A DNA stretch of 41,424 nucleotides from Rhodococcus erythropolis NBRC 15567 (GCF_001552595.1 NZ_BCRM01000030.1:1-41424); one strand, 5' to 3'. Shown: positions 1 to 8,193, numbered from the stretch's first letter. Notes: generated by a model from the sequence alone, not told the origin. Program-made: numbers and translations.

Positions 1-1
1 A

Positions 2-463
2 GGTGAACCTCGGACGTTCGAGATCCCCGTCGTCTACGGGGGCGAACACGGCCCGGACCTGGGTGAGACAGCGCGGTTCCTCGGCGTCACCGAAGCCGAA
101 GTGGTGCGCCTTCACTCCGCAGCCCCGTTGGTCATGCGTTGCTACGGCTCACCCGGCGGCGCCCCGATGCTCGACGGCCCGGCGTTCGGCCTTCCCATCC
201 CGCGTCGATCGAGCCCGCGACCGCACGTCGCGGCCGGTTCCGTTGCGGTGGCCGGACGTCAGGCAGTCGTTTCGGCCAGGCCTGCGCCCGGTGGTTGGGC
301 AGTGATCGGCCGGACCCCGCTCATCTTGGTCGATCCGGCGTCGGAGCAGATTTCTGCCTACCGCCCGGGCGATCTGTTCGTCTTCCGTGCGATCGACGCC
401 GATCGATGGGATGATTTCGACGGTCGCTCGCTCCTGCCCGTAGGGGGTGATCCCCATGGCTGA
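2..463 (+). CDS. PxpB/KipI-like (allophanate hydrolase subunit 1 family), 3' part
   Basis: The reading frame is open from the window edge, so the N-terminus is missing. The visible part reads like the C-terminal domain of the KipI/PxpB family: an IPVVYGGEHGPDL stretch, a PRRSSPRPHVAAGSVAVAG stretch, and PGGWAVIGRTP before a final PGD..VF segment. In known members this subunit pairs with PxpC/KipA to form an ATP-dependent 5-oxoprolinase (with PxpA) or, fused to urea carboxylase systems, an allophanate hydrolase. The usual GF.PGF.Y motif is degraded here to a Gly/Pro-rich GSPGGAPML, so the active-site region is divergent. The stop overlaps the start of the PxpC-like gene by 8 bases, which indicates translational coupling. 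The family call is firm; the substrate is unknown. Confidence 0.8.
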   Translation, partial: GEPRTFEIPVVYGGEHGPDLGETARFLGVTEAEVVRLHSAAPLVMRCYGSPGGAPMLDGPAFGLPIPRRSSPRPHVAAGSVAVAGRQAVVSARPAPGGWAVIGRTPLILVDPASEQISAYRPGDLFVFRAIDADRWDDFDGRSLLPVGGDPHG

Positions 464-1529
464 GACCGTCACCGTCCAGACTCCCGGAATCAGCTCCGTC
501 CAGGATTTGGGGCGTGGATCGGCGTCGCAATTCGGTCAGGCGACGGGCGGCGCAGCCGACCAGATCAGCGCGGAGATCGCCAACGCGTTGGTGGGTAGTA
601 GACGCGAGGCCCCGCTGCTGGAGTTGACGGCACTCGACTTTTCAGCGTCGGCGTCCACGGATCTGCTGATCGCCGTCACGGGTGCACCCGCAACGGTGAC
701 CGTGGACGGACATCGGCAACCGCAGTGGGAACCGATCGTCTGGCGAGCCGGTCAGCGGCTTGCCGTCACGGGAATCCACGACGGATTGCGCGTCTACGTC
801 GCCGTCCACGGAGAGCTGGCGGCCGACTACCTCCTGGGCAGCTGCGCTCCCGACCAGGTCCTCGGATTCGGCCGTCACTTGACCGCGGGGGAGACGCTGG
901 TCGTCGACACCGACTGCCCGCCGATCGACCACCCGGTCTTCCGGCTACCGCTGTTCCGGTTGCTGCCCGACCGACCGTCCTTCGGCAACGTGTGGACGCT
1001 CGACGTGACCGACGGCCCCGACATCGAAGACTTCGGTGAGAGCGGAGCCGCGCTGTTCGGCACCGAATTCGTGGTGGGCGATCAGAGTAATCACATCGGG
1101 CTGCGGCTGGCATCTACCGATCAGCAGCCGCTCCCACAACGCACCAGCACCGGCGAGGTCCTCTCTCGCGGCGTCCCCATCGGCGCCGTCGAAGTGCCCG
1201 CAGGCAACGAGCTTCTGGTTCTGCATCGAGGTAGAGGCGTCACCGCCGGCTATCCGGTGCTGGCCGTCGTCACCACCGTTTCACTCTCACAGCTGGGACA
1301 GGCCCGACCCGGGCACCGCGTCCGATTCCGGAACTGCAGCGTCGCAACGGCGGTTGCAGAGCACCGCGAACAGCAGCACCGCATCGCCTTGCTGAGGCGG
1401 CGTGTGCAGAACGTATTCACCACCCTCCGGATACCTCTTCACACCTCGGAAGCCCGAGTACCGAGCCACGTCGGCACCACACGCCCCGCGAGCGCTCCGC
1501 GCCGCGCGTCTATTTTGGAGACAGCATGA
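456..1529 (+). CDS. PxpC/KipA-like biotin-dependent carboxyltransferase-family protein
   Basis: 357 residues from an ATG preceded by a GGGGG purine run 8 bases upstream; an in-frame GTG at 447 is possible but lacks good spacing. The start reads TVQTPGISSVQDLGR, the typical opening of PxpC, KipA and allophanate hydrolase subunit 2. Later segments (ARPGHRVRFR near residue 285) also fit the family. The last 35 residues are Ser/Pro/Arg-rich and probably disordered. It should form a heteromer with the upstream PxpB-like subunit and act on a lactam or amide. No pxpA (LamB/YcsF) gene is visible downstream; it may lie before the window. The stop overlaps the next start as ATGA, so this is one operon with the transporter. 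Confidence 0.85.
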   Translation: MAETVTVQTPGISSVQDLGRGSASQFGQATGGAADQISAEIANALVGSRREAPLLELTALDFSASASTDLLIAVTGAPATVTVDGHRQPQWEPIVWRAGQRLAVTGIHDGLRVYVAVHGELAADYLLGSCAPDQVLGFGRHLTAGETLVVDTDCPPIDHPVFRLPLFRLLPDRPSFGNVWTLDVTDGPDIEDFGESGAALFGTEFVVGDQSNHIGLRLASTDQQPLPQRTSTGEVLSRGVPIGAVEVPAGNELLVLHRGRGVTAGYPVLAVVTTVSLSQLGQARPGHRVRFRNCSVATAVAEHREQQHRIALLRRRVQNVFTTLRIPLHTSEARVPSHVGTTRPASAPRRASILETA

Positions 1530-2860
1530 CCAACACCATCGAAGCGGTAGACGGCCAGGTAGCCGACCCGCGCAAGGTCCGGAAAGTCGTCGCAGCGGGC
1601 TGCGTCGGCATCTTCGTCGAGCTCTACGACAACGGTGTCTTCGCGTTCATGGCGACGGCACTGGCCATCGTGTTCTTCGACGTGTCGAAGTCGAGCGACG
1701 CGCTGATGCTGGTGTTCGCCGGCTACGCGGTCTCGTTCTTCGTTCGGCCCCTCGGCGCGGTGGTCTGCGGCATCCTCGGCGACCGGATCGGTCGACAGAA
1801 GATGTTGGTGTTCGTCATCATGCTGATCAGCGTGGCGACCGCCGGTATCGGCTTGCTGCCCACCTACGCGGCCATCGGTATCGCGGCACCGGCACTGCTG
1901 ATCTTCCTGCGGATCGTGCAGGGATTCTCCGTCGGTGGTGAAGCGGCCGGCGCCATGACGTTCCTCGCCGAACACGCCCCCGAAGGCAAGCGCGGCTTGA
2001 TCACGAGCTACGCGCAGATCGCGTCGTTCCTGGCCCTGCTGACCGGAACGATGATCGCGTTTGCCATGTCGCCGTGGCTCAATGCTGAAGCGATCAACGG
2101 CGGCGGACTCGCATCGTGGGCGTGGCGCATCCCGTTTCTCATGGCCATTCCGATGGGAATCATCGGCTGGTATATCCGCCGCGCGATCTCCGATACCCCG
2201 AACTTCGAGCGGCTCAAGGAATCCGGCGGTTTGTCGCGCAATCCGCTCAAGGAAGCATTCTCCACTCCCGAGCACCGCCGCGCCATGATCCTCGCCCTGT
2301 TCATCCCCCTGATGAACGGTTCCGGCTACTACGTTCTGTTCTCGTACATGCCCACGTTCCTCAAAGGCGATCAGATCGGATTCTCCACCGGGACGGCGCT
2401 TCTCGTCACTGCCTCCAGCCTGGTCGCGATCTGCTTCGCGATTCCGTTCATGGGTGCTCTCTCCGACCGGATCGGTCGCAAGAAGGTCATCGCCGGTGCT
2501 GCTGCTGCAATGGCGATCGGAGCGATCCCCTGCTACGCCATGATCGTGACCGGCAACGTCGGCCTCGCCGTTCTCGGTGCATGCCTCATGGCAGTGATTT
2601 TCGCCGGGCACACAGCCGTCATCCACATCCTGATCGTCGAACTGTTTCCCACGCGGGTTCGCTACTCCGCCTACGGTTTGGGCTACAACATCTCGTCCGC
2701 ACTCTTCGGTGGTACCGCACCGTTGTTGATGACCTGGTTGATTCCCGAATTCGGTATCTACGTTCCGGCCTTCTACGCGGTCATCACCGCAATCGGCACG
2801 CTGATCGCGGTCAGCACCATCACCGATCGCGCCCACGTCCCGCTTCGCGACACTCTGTGA
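1526..2860 (+). CDS. MFS transporter, metabolite:H+ symporter (MHS) family
   Basis: 444 residues with about 12 hydrophobic segments. The two MFS signature loops are present: GILGDRIGRQK after TM2 (about residues 87-97) and GALSDRIGRKK between TM8 and TM9 (about 310-320), plus RIVQGFSVGGEAAGA in TM4, typical of the MHS subfamily that includes ProP, ShiA and KgtP. MHS proteins import organic acids or zwitterions with protons across the inner membrane. The ATG overlaps the pxpC-like stop, so the transporter is translationally coupled and probably imports the compound acted on by the neighbouring enzymes. The substrate cannot be read from sequence. Confidence 0.9.
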   Translation: MTNTIEAVDGQVADPRKVRKVVAAGCVGIFVELYDNGVFAFMATALAIVFFDVSKSSDALMLVFAGYAVSFFVRPLGAVVCGILGDRIGRQKMLVFVIMLISVATAGIGLLPTYAAIGIAAPALLIFLRIVQGFSVGGEAAGAMTFLAEHAPEGKRGLITSYAQIASFLALLTGTMIAFAMSPWLNAEAINGGGLASWAWRIPFLMAIPMGIIGWYIRRAISDTPNFERLKESGGLSRNPLKEAFSTPEHRRAMILALFIPLMNGSGYYVLFSYMPTFLKGDQIGFSTGTALLVTASSLVAICFAIPFMGALSDRIGRKKVIAGAAAAMAIGAIPCYAMIVTGNVGLAVLGACLMAVIFAGHTAVIHILIVELFPTRVRYSAYGLGYNISSALFGGTAPLLMTWLIPEFGIYVPAFYAVITAIGTLIAVSTITDRAHVPLRDTL

Positions 2861-2888
2861 CTTCTCGCGTGAGTCACTCCTGATCCGG

Positions 2889-2924
2889 CCCGGTGGTCGC
2901 CTGCAGTCCGCGGCGGCCGCCGGG
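2889..2924 (+). terminator. GC-rich stem-loop between transporter and SDR genes
   Basis: Thirteen bases at 2889-2901 (CCCGGTGGTCGCC) can pair with 2912-2924 (GGCGGCCGCCGGG), with two G-U pairs and a 10-base loop. No T-tract follows, so it could be a weak terminator, an mRNA stability element or an attenuator that lowers expression of the downstream SDR/ADH pair. Confidence 0.4.
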
Positions 2925-2956
2925 TCATACCAATTTCTTCCTGTAGGAGCACACAA

Positions 2957-3712
2957 ATGCCTTTCTCCGATTACCGCACAGCACTCGTCACCGGCGCCAA
3001 CACCGGAATGGGTGCCGCCGTCACCGAGATGTTCACCAAGCGCGGACTGACGGTCTACGGCGTCGCCCGCAATGCCGACAAGCTCGGTGAGGTTGCCGAT
3101 CGCACCGGAATGATCCCTCTGCCCGTGGACATCACCGACACCGCCGCGCTCGCAGAAGCTGTCGGCGGACTGGAGATCGACATCCTCGTCAACAACGCGG
3201 GGGTGTCCGCAACCGGAAATATTCTCGACGCCGAAGAAGCATCGGTCGACGCGATGGTAGACGTGAATCTTCGTGCGGTGCTGCACCTGTGTCGCATTCT
3301 GTTGCCGGGAATGGTGCAGCGCGATCTCGGTCACGTCGTCAACATCAGCTCGATCGCCGGCCTGTACAACTTCTACGGCCACACTGCCTACCACGCGACC
3401 AAGGCTGCGGTGCACCAGATTTCGCGCCAGCTGCGAAACGACTGCATCGGCAAGCGGATTCGAGTGACCGAGATCTGCCCCGGCCGGGTCGAGACCGAGA
3501 TCTTCGGTCGCAACCTCGGCGGCACGCCCGAAGCCATGAAGGAAGCGTGGGAGACCTTCTACGAAGGCTACGAATCCATTACCACCAAGGACATCGCGGA
3601 TACCATCGAGTTCGCGATCGACGCCCCTGGTCACGTCAATCTGGGTCTCATCGAGGTGCTCCCCACCTTCCAGGTGCCCGGTGGCCTCGACTTCATCCGT
3701 CGCAACGACTGA
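2957..3712 (+). CDS. Short-chain dehydrogenase/reductase (classical SDR)
   Basis: 251 residues. The nucleotide-binding motif TGANTGMG (about 11-18), the NNAG motif (about 80-83) and the catalytic set SS...YHATK (Tyr near 144, Lys 148) identify a classical NAD(P)-dependent SDR. CPGRVETEIF after the active site fits the YdfG-like subgroup that oxidises 3-hydroxy acids or amino acids such as serine and related compounds. The ATG follows a TGTAGGAG ribosome-binding site. It lies 96 bases after the transporter and 11 bases before the next dehydrogenase, so the two oxidoreductases are probably co-transcribed and act on the imported substrate. The exact substrate is not deducible. Confidence 0.88.
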   Translation: MPFSDYRTALVTGANTGMGAAVTEMFTKRGLTVYGVARNADKLGEVADRTGMIPLPVDITDTAALAEAVGGLEIDILVNNAGVSATGNILDAEEASVDAMVDVNLRAVLHLCRILLPGMVQRDLGHVVNISSIAGLYNFYGHTAYHATKAAVHQISRQLRNDCIGKRIRVTEICPGRVETEIFGRNLGGTPEAMKEAWETFYEGYESITTKDIADTIEFAIDAPGHVNLGLIEVLPTFQVPGGLDFIRRND

Positions 3713-3723
3713 GAGAGCGCATC

Positions 3724-4767
3724 ATGAGTTTTGTACTTCCGGAAACGACGCTCGGAGTGATGGCCCATGCGGCAGGTGACCTGCGGGTCGAGCATGTTGC
3801 GTTGACTGCGCCGACCGCCGAGCAGGCAGTGATCGAGATCGCCTACGGCGGTGTGTGTGGATCAGATCTGCACTACTGGACGCACGGCGCGGCGGGGGAG
3901 TCGATTCTGAAGGCGCCGATGCTGCTCGGTCACGAGGTGGTCGGCACGGTCGTGACGGCCGCGGCCGACGGAACTGGGCCGGCAGTCGGAACTTCCGTGG
4001 CCGTACACCCCGCAACGCCCGGTGGGACCGCTCCTCGGTTCCCGAGCGATCGGCCCAACCTCTCACCCTGCTGCACATACCTGGGAAGTGCAGCGCAGTA
4101 CCCGCACACCGAGGGCGCCTTCGTGAAATACGCAGTGCTCCCGACGCGCATGCTCCGGGAACTGCCCGAGGGGTTGGACCTGCGGACCGCGTCGGTAGCC
4201 GAACCGGCAAGCGTTGCCTGGCACGCTGTTTCGCGAGCAGGAGACGTGCGCGGAAAGAAAGCGCTGGTCGTCGGCTGCGGACCCATCGGCGCACTGGTCG
4301 TGGCCGTGCTCAAACGAGCAGGCGCGCAGTCGATCACTGCGGTCGACATGCACGATGTTCCGCTGCAGATCGCGTCGACGCTCGGTGCGGATCGGGTTCT
4401 GAAGGCCACCGACGCCGAGGCCGTCGCCGCATCCGATGCCGACGTGGTCATCGAGTGCACGGGCAATCATCGCGGGCTCGAATCCGCTATCCGCGGGGCG
4501 ACGCGCGGTGGACGGGTGGTCATGCTCGGGCTTCTTCCGTCCGGCCCTCAACCGGTACACATCTCGCTGGCGATCACGCGAGAGTTGGAGTTGGTGGGCT
4601 CATTCCGCTTCAACGACGAAATCGACGAGGTGCTTCTCGCCCTCGCCGACGGTTCGCTTGCTGTCGATGCTGTTCTCACACACGAATATCCAGTCGAGGA
4701 AGCTTTGGAAGCCTTCGCAGTGGCCAAGGATGCTTCGGTGTCGGGGAAGGTGCTGTTGCGGTTCTGA
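3724..4767 (+). CDS. Medium-chain alcohol dehydrogenase, L-idonate 5-dehydrogenase-like
   Basis: 347 residues. The catalytic zinc site is visible in GGVCGSDLHYW (Cys near 41), GHEVVG (His near 66) and the following Glu. The Rossmann motif is VVGCGPIGALV near 180. The stretch LGSAAQYPHTEGAF resembles L-idonate 5-dehydrogenases and related polyol dehydrogenases (oxidation of a secondary alcohol with NAD(P)). The structural-zinc loop, usually four Cys in a C-x2-C-x2-C-x7-C pattern, is largely lost: the segment reads PATPGGTAPRFPSDRPNLSPCC. The enzyme therefore probably lacks the structural zinc. It is the last plus-strand gene before the convergent hairpin. Confidence 0.85.
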   Translation: MSFVLPETTLGVMAHAAGDLRVEHVALTAPTAEQAVIEIAYGGVCGSDLHYWTHGAAGESILKAPMLLGHEVVGTVVTAAADGTGPAVGTSVAVHPATPGGTAPRFPSDRPNLSPCCTYLGSAAQYPHTEGAFVKYAVLPTRMLRELPEGLDLRTASVAEPASVAWHAVSRAGDVRGKKALVVGCGPIGALVVAVLKRAGAQSITAVDMHDVPLQIASTLGADRVLKATDAEAVAASDADVVIECTGNHRGLESAIRGATRGGRVVMLGLLPSGPQPVHISLAITRELELVGSFRFNDEIDEVLLALADGSLAVDAVLTHEYPVEEALEAFAVAKDASVSGKVLLRF

Positions 4768-4778
4768 GGCCTTCGACC

Positions 4779-4822
4779 CTGTGCGCCTTTATTAACCGCG
4801 GGTGGTTAATAAAGGCGCACAG
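4779..4822. terminator. Perfect 19-bp inverted repeat between convergent genes
   Basis: The arm 4779-4797 (CTGTGCGCCTTTATTAACC) is exactly complementary to 4804-4822, with a 6-base loop (GCGGGT). It fills the 59-base gap between the stops of the plus-strand dehydrogenase and the minus-strand aldolase, so a bidirectional terminator is the simplest reading. No T-tract flanks it. Confidence 0.75.
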
Positions 4823-4826
4823 CAGG

Positions 4827-5495
4827 TTATTCGACCACCAGGCCCTTGGCTTCCAGCAGGGCAGTCAGATTGCTCACCTCGAGTGGGGTCTCGCCTCGCT
4901 TGTAACGCTCGATGTACCCGGCTTCGGCTTCGTCACGGGCACGCGAGAGTTCGATTGCCTCGGCAACCTCCTCGCGTCGGATAACGACGACGCCATCGCA
5001 GTCACCCTTGACGACGTCACCGGGATAAATGACCTGTTCTCCGAAGACCAGGGGATGGTTGATCGGGCCGAGAGATTCTTTGACGGTTCCCTCGATGTAC
5101 ACGTGCTTGGAGAAGACGGGGAATCCGAGTTCGCGGATCTCCCGGGTATCTCGCACTCCGCCGTCGGTGACCAGTGCCGCAATGCCGCGCGCGACACAGG
5201 CATTGGCCAGAACATCGCCGAACTGGCCGGCGGCTTGATCACCTGAAGAGACGATCAGGACGTCACCCGGCTGTGCGTAGCTGATCGCAACCTGCAGCAT
5301 GAGGTTGTCGCGGGGATGGCACTTGACTGTGAAAGCGGAGCCGCAGAACTTCATGTCGCGGTCGATCGGCTTGATCGCCGGATGCAGCGAGCCCTTACGT
5401 CCCTGTGCCTCGTGAATCGTGGCTGCGGAGAATGTTCCCAGTTCGGCAATCAGGTCCTTGTCCGCGCGGTCGATCTTGGTCTTGACGTGAATCAT
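4827..5495 (-). CDS. RraA-fold aldolase, 4-carboxy-4-hydroxy-2-oxoadipate aldolase/oxaloacetate decarboxylase type
   Basis: 222 residues from an ATG at 5495 preceded by CTGGAG; the longer open frame upstream overlaps the aminotransferase and has no family resemblance. The protein reads as the RraA/HMG-CHA aldolase family: ATIHEAQGRKG near residue 22, PRDNLMLQVA, AQPGDVLIV, GLxTDGGVRDTREI near 115-125 (metal and substrate binding) and FPVF. Full-length, Asp-containing members such as LigK, GalC and ProA are divalent-metal pyruvate aldolases and also decarboxylate oxaloacetate; RraA itself inhibits RNase E. Here the catabolic context favours the enzyme. It sits 25 bases after the aminotransferase and probably shares its transcript. 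Confidence 0.85.
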   Translation of the reverse strand: MIHVKTKIDRADKDLIAELGTFSAATIHEAQGRKGSLHPAIKPIDRDMKFCGSAFTVKCHPRDNLMLQVAISYAQPGDVLIVSSGDQAAGQFGDVLANACVARGIAALVTDGGVRDTREIRELGFPVFSKHVYIEGTVKESLGPINHPLVFGEQVIYPGDVVKGDCDGVVVIRREEVAEAIELSRARDEAEAGYIERYKRGETPLEVSNLTALLEAKGLVVE

Positions 5496-5520
5496 CTTGT
5501 ACTCCAGAAGGTATAAAAGA

Positions 5521-6729
5521 TCAGGAAAGGCGTTCGACTGCGGCGGCGATCTGTGCCGCGGCTTTTTCGAGGATCGCCTCGGATGTGGCGAAGGAGATGC
5601 GGAAGTAGGGCGAAGCGCCGTAGGCCGAACCCTGAATAGTGGCAACTGACGCCTCGTCGAGGAGATAGAGGACCAGATCCTGGTCGGACTCGATCACGGT
5701 GCCGACCGGTGTCTGCTTGCCGATCAAGCCGGCGCAGTTGACGAACAGGTAGAACGCACCCTGCGGCACGATGGGTTCGAGCCCGGGGACGGCGCCGAGG
5801 AGGCGAGCCGACAGATCGCGTCGAAGTCGGTAACTCCGTACGGATTCGGTGAGGAAACTCTGGTCGCCGGTGAGGGCTTCTACTGCTGCGGCCTGGCTGA
5901 TCGAGGACGGGCAGGAAGAACTTTGGCCCTGCAGTTTATTGATGGCGCCGATCAATCCGGAATTTCCGAGCCCGTATCCGAGTCGCCACCCGGTCATGGC
6001 ATGAGACTTGGAAACTCCGTTCGTGACCAGTACCTGATCACGAAGGTGTGGGGCGACCTGCAGCAGACTCTCGATCGGGGCGTCGCCGAAGTTGATCTCG
6101 TCGTAGATCTCGTCGACCAACACATTTACGTGAGGATTGGCCTCGATCACCTCGGCGATGGCCTGCAACTGCTCGCGGGTGTACACCGATCCGGTGGGGT
6201 TGCCCGGGGCATTGAGAATGACCCACTTGGTATTCGGGGTGATCGTCGCGGCGAGCGCTTCGGCGGTCAGGAGGAAGTTGTCGGACTCCTTGCACTGGAC
6301 GATCACCGGAGTTCCGTCGTGAGCGAGAACCATATCCGGGTAGGACACCCAGTAGGGAGCGGGAACGATGACCTCGACACCGGCTTCGACTGTCGCCATC
6401 AGAGCAAGGAAGATGACCTGCTTCGCGCCGCCGCCGACGGTGATCTGGTTGTCCGCGTACTGGATTCCGGTTCGCGAAGCCGCGCGCGCTGTGATCGCAT
6501 CGCGCAGTGCGGGAATGCCGTTGACTGCGGTGTACTTGGTTTGGCCGGTGTTGATCGCCGTGATCGCCGCCGACTTGATGTTGTCCGGGGTGTCGAAATC
6601 AGGCTCACCGACAGTCAGGTCGAGTATTTCGCGCCCCTGCGCCTTCAGCGCACGCACTCGTTGTGCGGCAGCCACACTCGGCGACTCCCTGATTCTGTCG
6701 ACGCGCGCAGCCGGAACGAATGTCGCCAT
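5521..6729 (-). CDS. Class I PLP aminotransferase, aspartate-aminotransferase type
   Basis: 402 residues; the ATG at 6729 has AGGAG at good spacing. PLP-site features of fold type I are present: LTVGEPDFDTP near 38, NAPGNPTG (Asn near 177), VDEIYD (Asp near 206), the Schiff-base lysine in SKSHAMTGWRLGYG (Lys 241), and the C-terminal YFRISFA with the carboxylate-binding Arg. Subgroup Ib aspartate/tyrosine aminotransferases look like this. With the downstream aldolase/oxaloacetate decarboxylase it could convert aspartate-like amino acids to 2-oxo acids that are then cleaved; this is inference. The 160 bases upstream to the DUF4259 gene must hold its promoter. Confidence 0.88.
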   Translation of the reverse strand: MATFVPAARVDRIRESPSVAAAQRVRALKAQGREILDLTVGEPDFDTPDNIKSAAITAINTGQTKYTAVNGIPALRDAITARAASRTGIQYADNQITVGGGAKQVIFLALMATVEAGVEVIVPAPYWVSYPDMVLAHDGTPVIVQCKESDNFLLTAEALAATITPNTKWVILNAPGNPTGSVYTREQLQAIAEVIEANPHVNVLVDEIYDEINFGDAPIESLLQVAPHLRDQVLVTNGVSKSHAMTGWRLGYGLGNSGLIGAINKLQGQSSSCPSSISQAAAVEALTGDQSFLTESVRSYRLRRDLSARLLGAVPGLEPIVPQGAFYLFVNCAGLIGKQTPVGTVIESDQDLVLYLLDEASVATIQGSAYGASPYFRISFATSEAILEKAAAQIAAAVERLS

Positions 6730-6889
6730 GATGGTCTGCTCCTGGGTCCGGGGTGAGCGTGGATTCCCGTCGTCGACGAGCCACAATTCTCACTCGGTGA
6801 TCCGTTCGACCATAGGGTCCTACCAGGGCATCTGACCAAGACCGAACCGTTGTGGCCCGATAAGTAAACGTGATGGAGCGGTGACGGAA

Positions 6890-7294
6890 TCAGACCGACA
6901 GAACGCGCAGATCCTCGAGACCGTCCACGACGGGAACGCGCCACGAGGCAAGCTCTTCCGGTCCCTGCTCGTCCCACAGTTCGAACAGTTCCGAATCGGT
7001 CGAGGAGATGGTGCGCTCCACCATCTCGATCAGCCAGGTGAGCCGTTCGCTGGTCAGGGCCGAGGTGAAGGAATCGAGATCGAGGTCCTGGGCGGCGGGG
7101 TCGCGTTTGCGATCGGCGCGCACGATCAACACCAATTCGAGCAAGGCGACGGCGATTTGGCCGCCGTCCACCTCGAGGTAGTCGTCCTCGAATGCCCACT
7201 CCACCGATTCGAAGGTGAAGTCACCGTGTCCGATGGACGCGATCAAATCCCCTGCACCGTCGTTATCGAACGGTCCCGATCCCCACGCGCCCAC
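6890..7294 (-). CDS. DUF4259 domain protein
   Basis: 134 residues with a GTG start. The N-terminal MGAWGSGPFDNDGAGD is the hallmark of the DUF4259 family, small soluble proteins of unknown function common in actinobacteria. No signal peptide or membrane segment is seen, and the protein is acidic. It lies 25 bases after the LysE exporter gene on the same strand and may be expressed with it. No function is proposed. Confidence 0.8.
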   Translation of the reverse strand: MGAWGSGPFDNDGAGDLIASIGHGDFTFESVEWAFEDDYLEVDGGQIAVALLELVLIVRADRKRDPAAQDLDLDSFTSALTSERLTWLIEMVERTISSTDSELFELWDEQGPEELASWRVPVVDGLEDLRVLSV

Positions 7295-7319
7295 TGTCTA
7301 CTCTTTTCCGATTGCCGTG

Positions 7320-7940
7320 TCAGCGCGCTTCGAGCGCGATCTTCGCTCCGAATCCTAGAAGAACTGTTCCGGTTATGCGCTCGAGTGCCTGTCGCACTCG
7401 GGGCTTCTCGAAGGTGCTACGCGCTCGCGAGAGAAGGACCACGTAGCCACTGAGCCACACGATGGTGATCGCTGCGTGGATGAGCACCAGCAGCGCAAGC
7501 GATGGTCCCGTCGGCCACCCGGCCGGAACCAGCTGCGGCAGCAGTCCGGTGTAGAAGACGGCGATCTTGGGGTTGAGCAGGTTGGTGGTGAAGCCCGTCT
7601 TCCACGTTCCGGCCTTCTGCGACCGTGGAGCGTCGGCATTGTGTTGCATCCGCGACGTCCGGCTCTCCCACAGTGTTCGCACACCGAGATAGATCAGATA
7701 TGCAGCACCGGCGAGCTTGACGACGGTGTACGCCTCCGCCGACGCGGCCAGGATCGCCGACAGCCCGAGGACGGTCAGCAGCCCCCACACCAGAAGGCCC
7801 GAGACGATGCCGGCCGCTACCCGGAAACCGGCGGATCTGCCGGCGCCGAGAGCAGCCTGTGTCACGACGGCCATGTCCGGCCCCGGGACCAGAGTCAGTA
7901 GGGCGAGCACAGCTGTGGCGGCGAGGAGAGCGGTCAGCAT
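7320..7940 (-). CDS. LysE/RhtB family amino-acid exporter
   Basis: 206 residues from the ATG at 7940; the upstream extension is Arg/His-rich and unlike the family. Six hydrophobic segments are seen. The family motif VPGPDMAVVTQAALGAGRSAGFRVAAG follows TM1, and TGFTTNLLNPKIAVFY (about 115-130) is the second conserved LysE/RhtB signature. These inner-membrane proteins export amino acids such as lysine, threonine or homoserine lactone with the proton gradient. The specific substrate is not readable. Its 5' region contains the DnaA-box cluster described separately. Confidence 0.9.
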   Translation of the reverse strand: MLTALLAATAVLALLTLVPGPDMAVVTQAALGAGRSAGFRVAAGIVSGLLVWGLLTVLGLSAILAASAEAYTVVKLAGAAYLIYLGVRTLWESRTSRMQHNADAPRSQKAGTWKTGFTTNLLNPKIAVFYTGLLPQLVPAGWPTGPSLALLVLIHAAITIVWLSGYVVLLSRARSTFEKPRVRQALERITGTVLLGFGAKIALEAR

Positions 7941-8074
7941 GCAACAAGTATGAAGTCGGGGTGGGGAGCGTTCTCGGTTGGTGGTGTCGTGCCTGTGAAC
8001 AAAGAAGGGCGCGACGGTGTGAACTGCGTGGACACGCCCGGAAACCGGCGTCTCGCGAGCCGTGATCGACAAAG

Positions 8075-8193
8075 TTATGCACACTGTGGGGAAACGGGTC
8101 GTTGCAGGTAGAAGGAATAACTCTGTTGTAATTCATCCTTTTGTCCACAGGTTATGCACAACTGGGAAGTGGATGTGAATGAAGTTATCCACA
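8075..8193. promoter_or_regulatory. Cluster of DnaA-box-like 9-mers in the 400-bp gap 7941-8339
   Basis: Within about 120 bases there are five 9-mers close to the DnaA-box consensus TTNTNCACA: TTATGCACA at 8075-8083, TTCCCCACA on the minus strand at 8085-8093, TTGTCCACA at 8141-8149, TTATGCACA at 8152-8160 and TTATCCACA at 8185-8193. TTATCCACA equals the E. coli high-affinity box and TTGTCCACA matches the preferred mycobacterial form. Four of five are in the same direction. The gap is not flanked by dnaA or dnaN, so it is not the usual oriC. It may titrate DnaA or regulate the flanking genes. No coding sequence is seen in the gap. Confidence 0.6.

Noticed and set aside
1439..3634. A 731-residue minus-strand open frame
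   Set aside because: It is antisense to the transporter and SDR genes, rich in Asp/His/Arg/Gly without any domain, and reflects high-GC codon bias of the real plus-strand genes.
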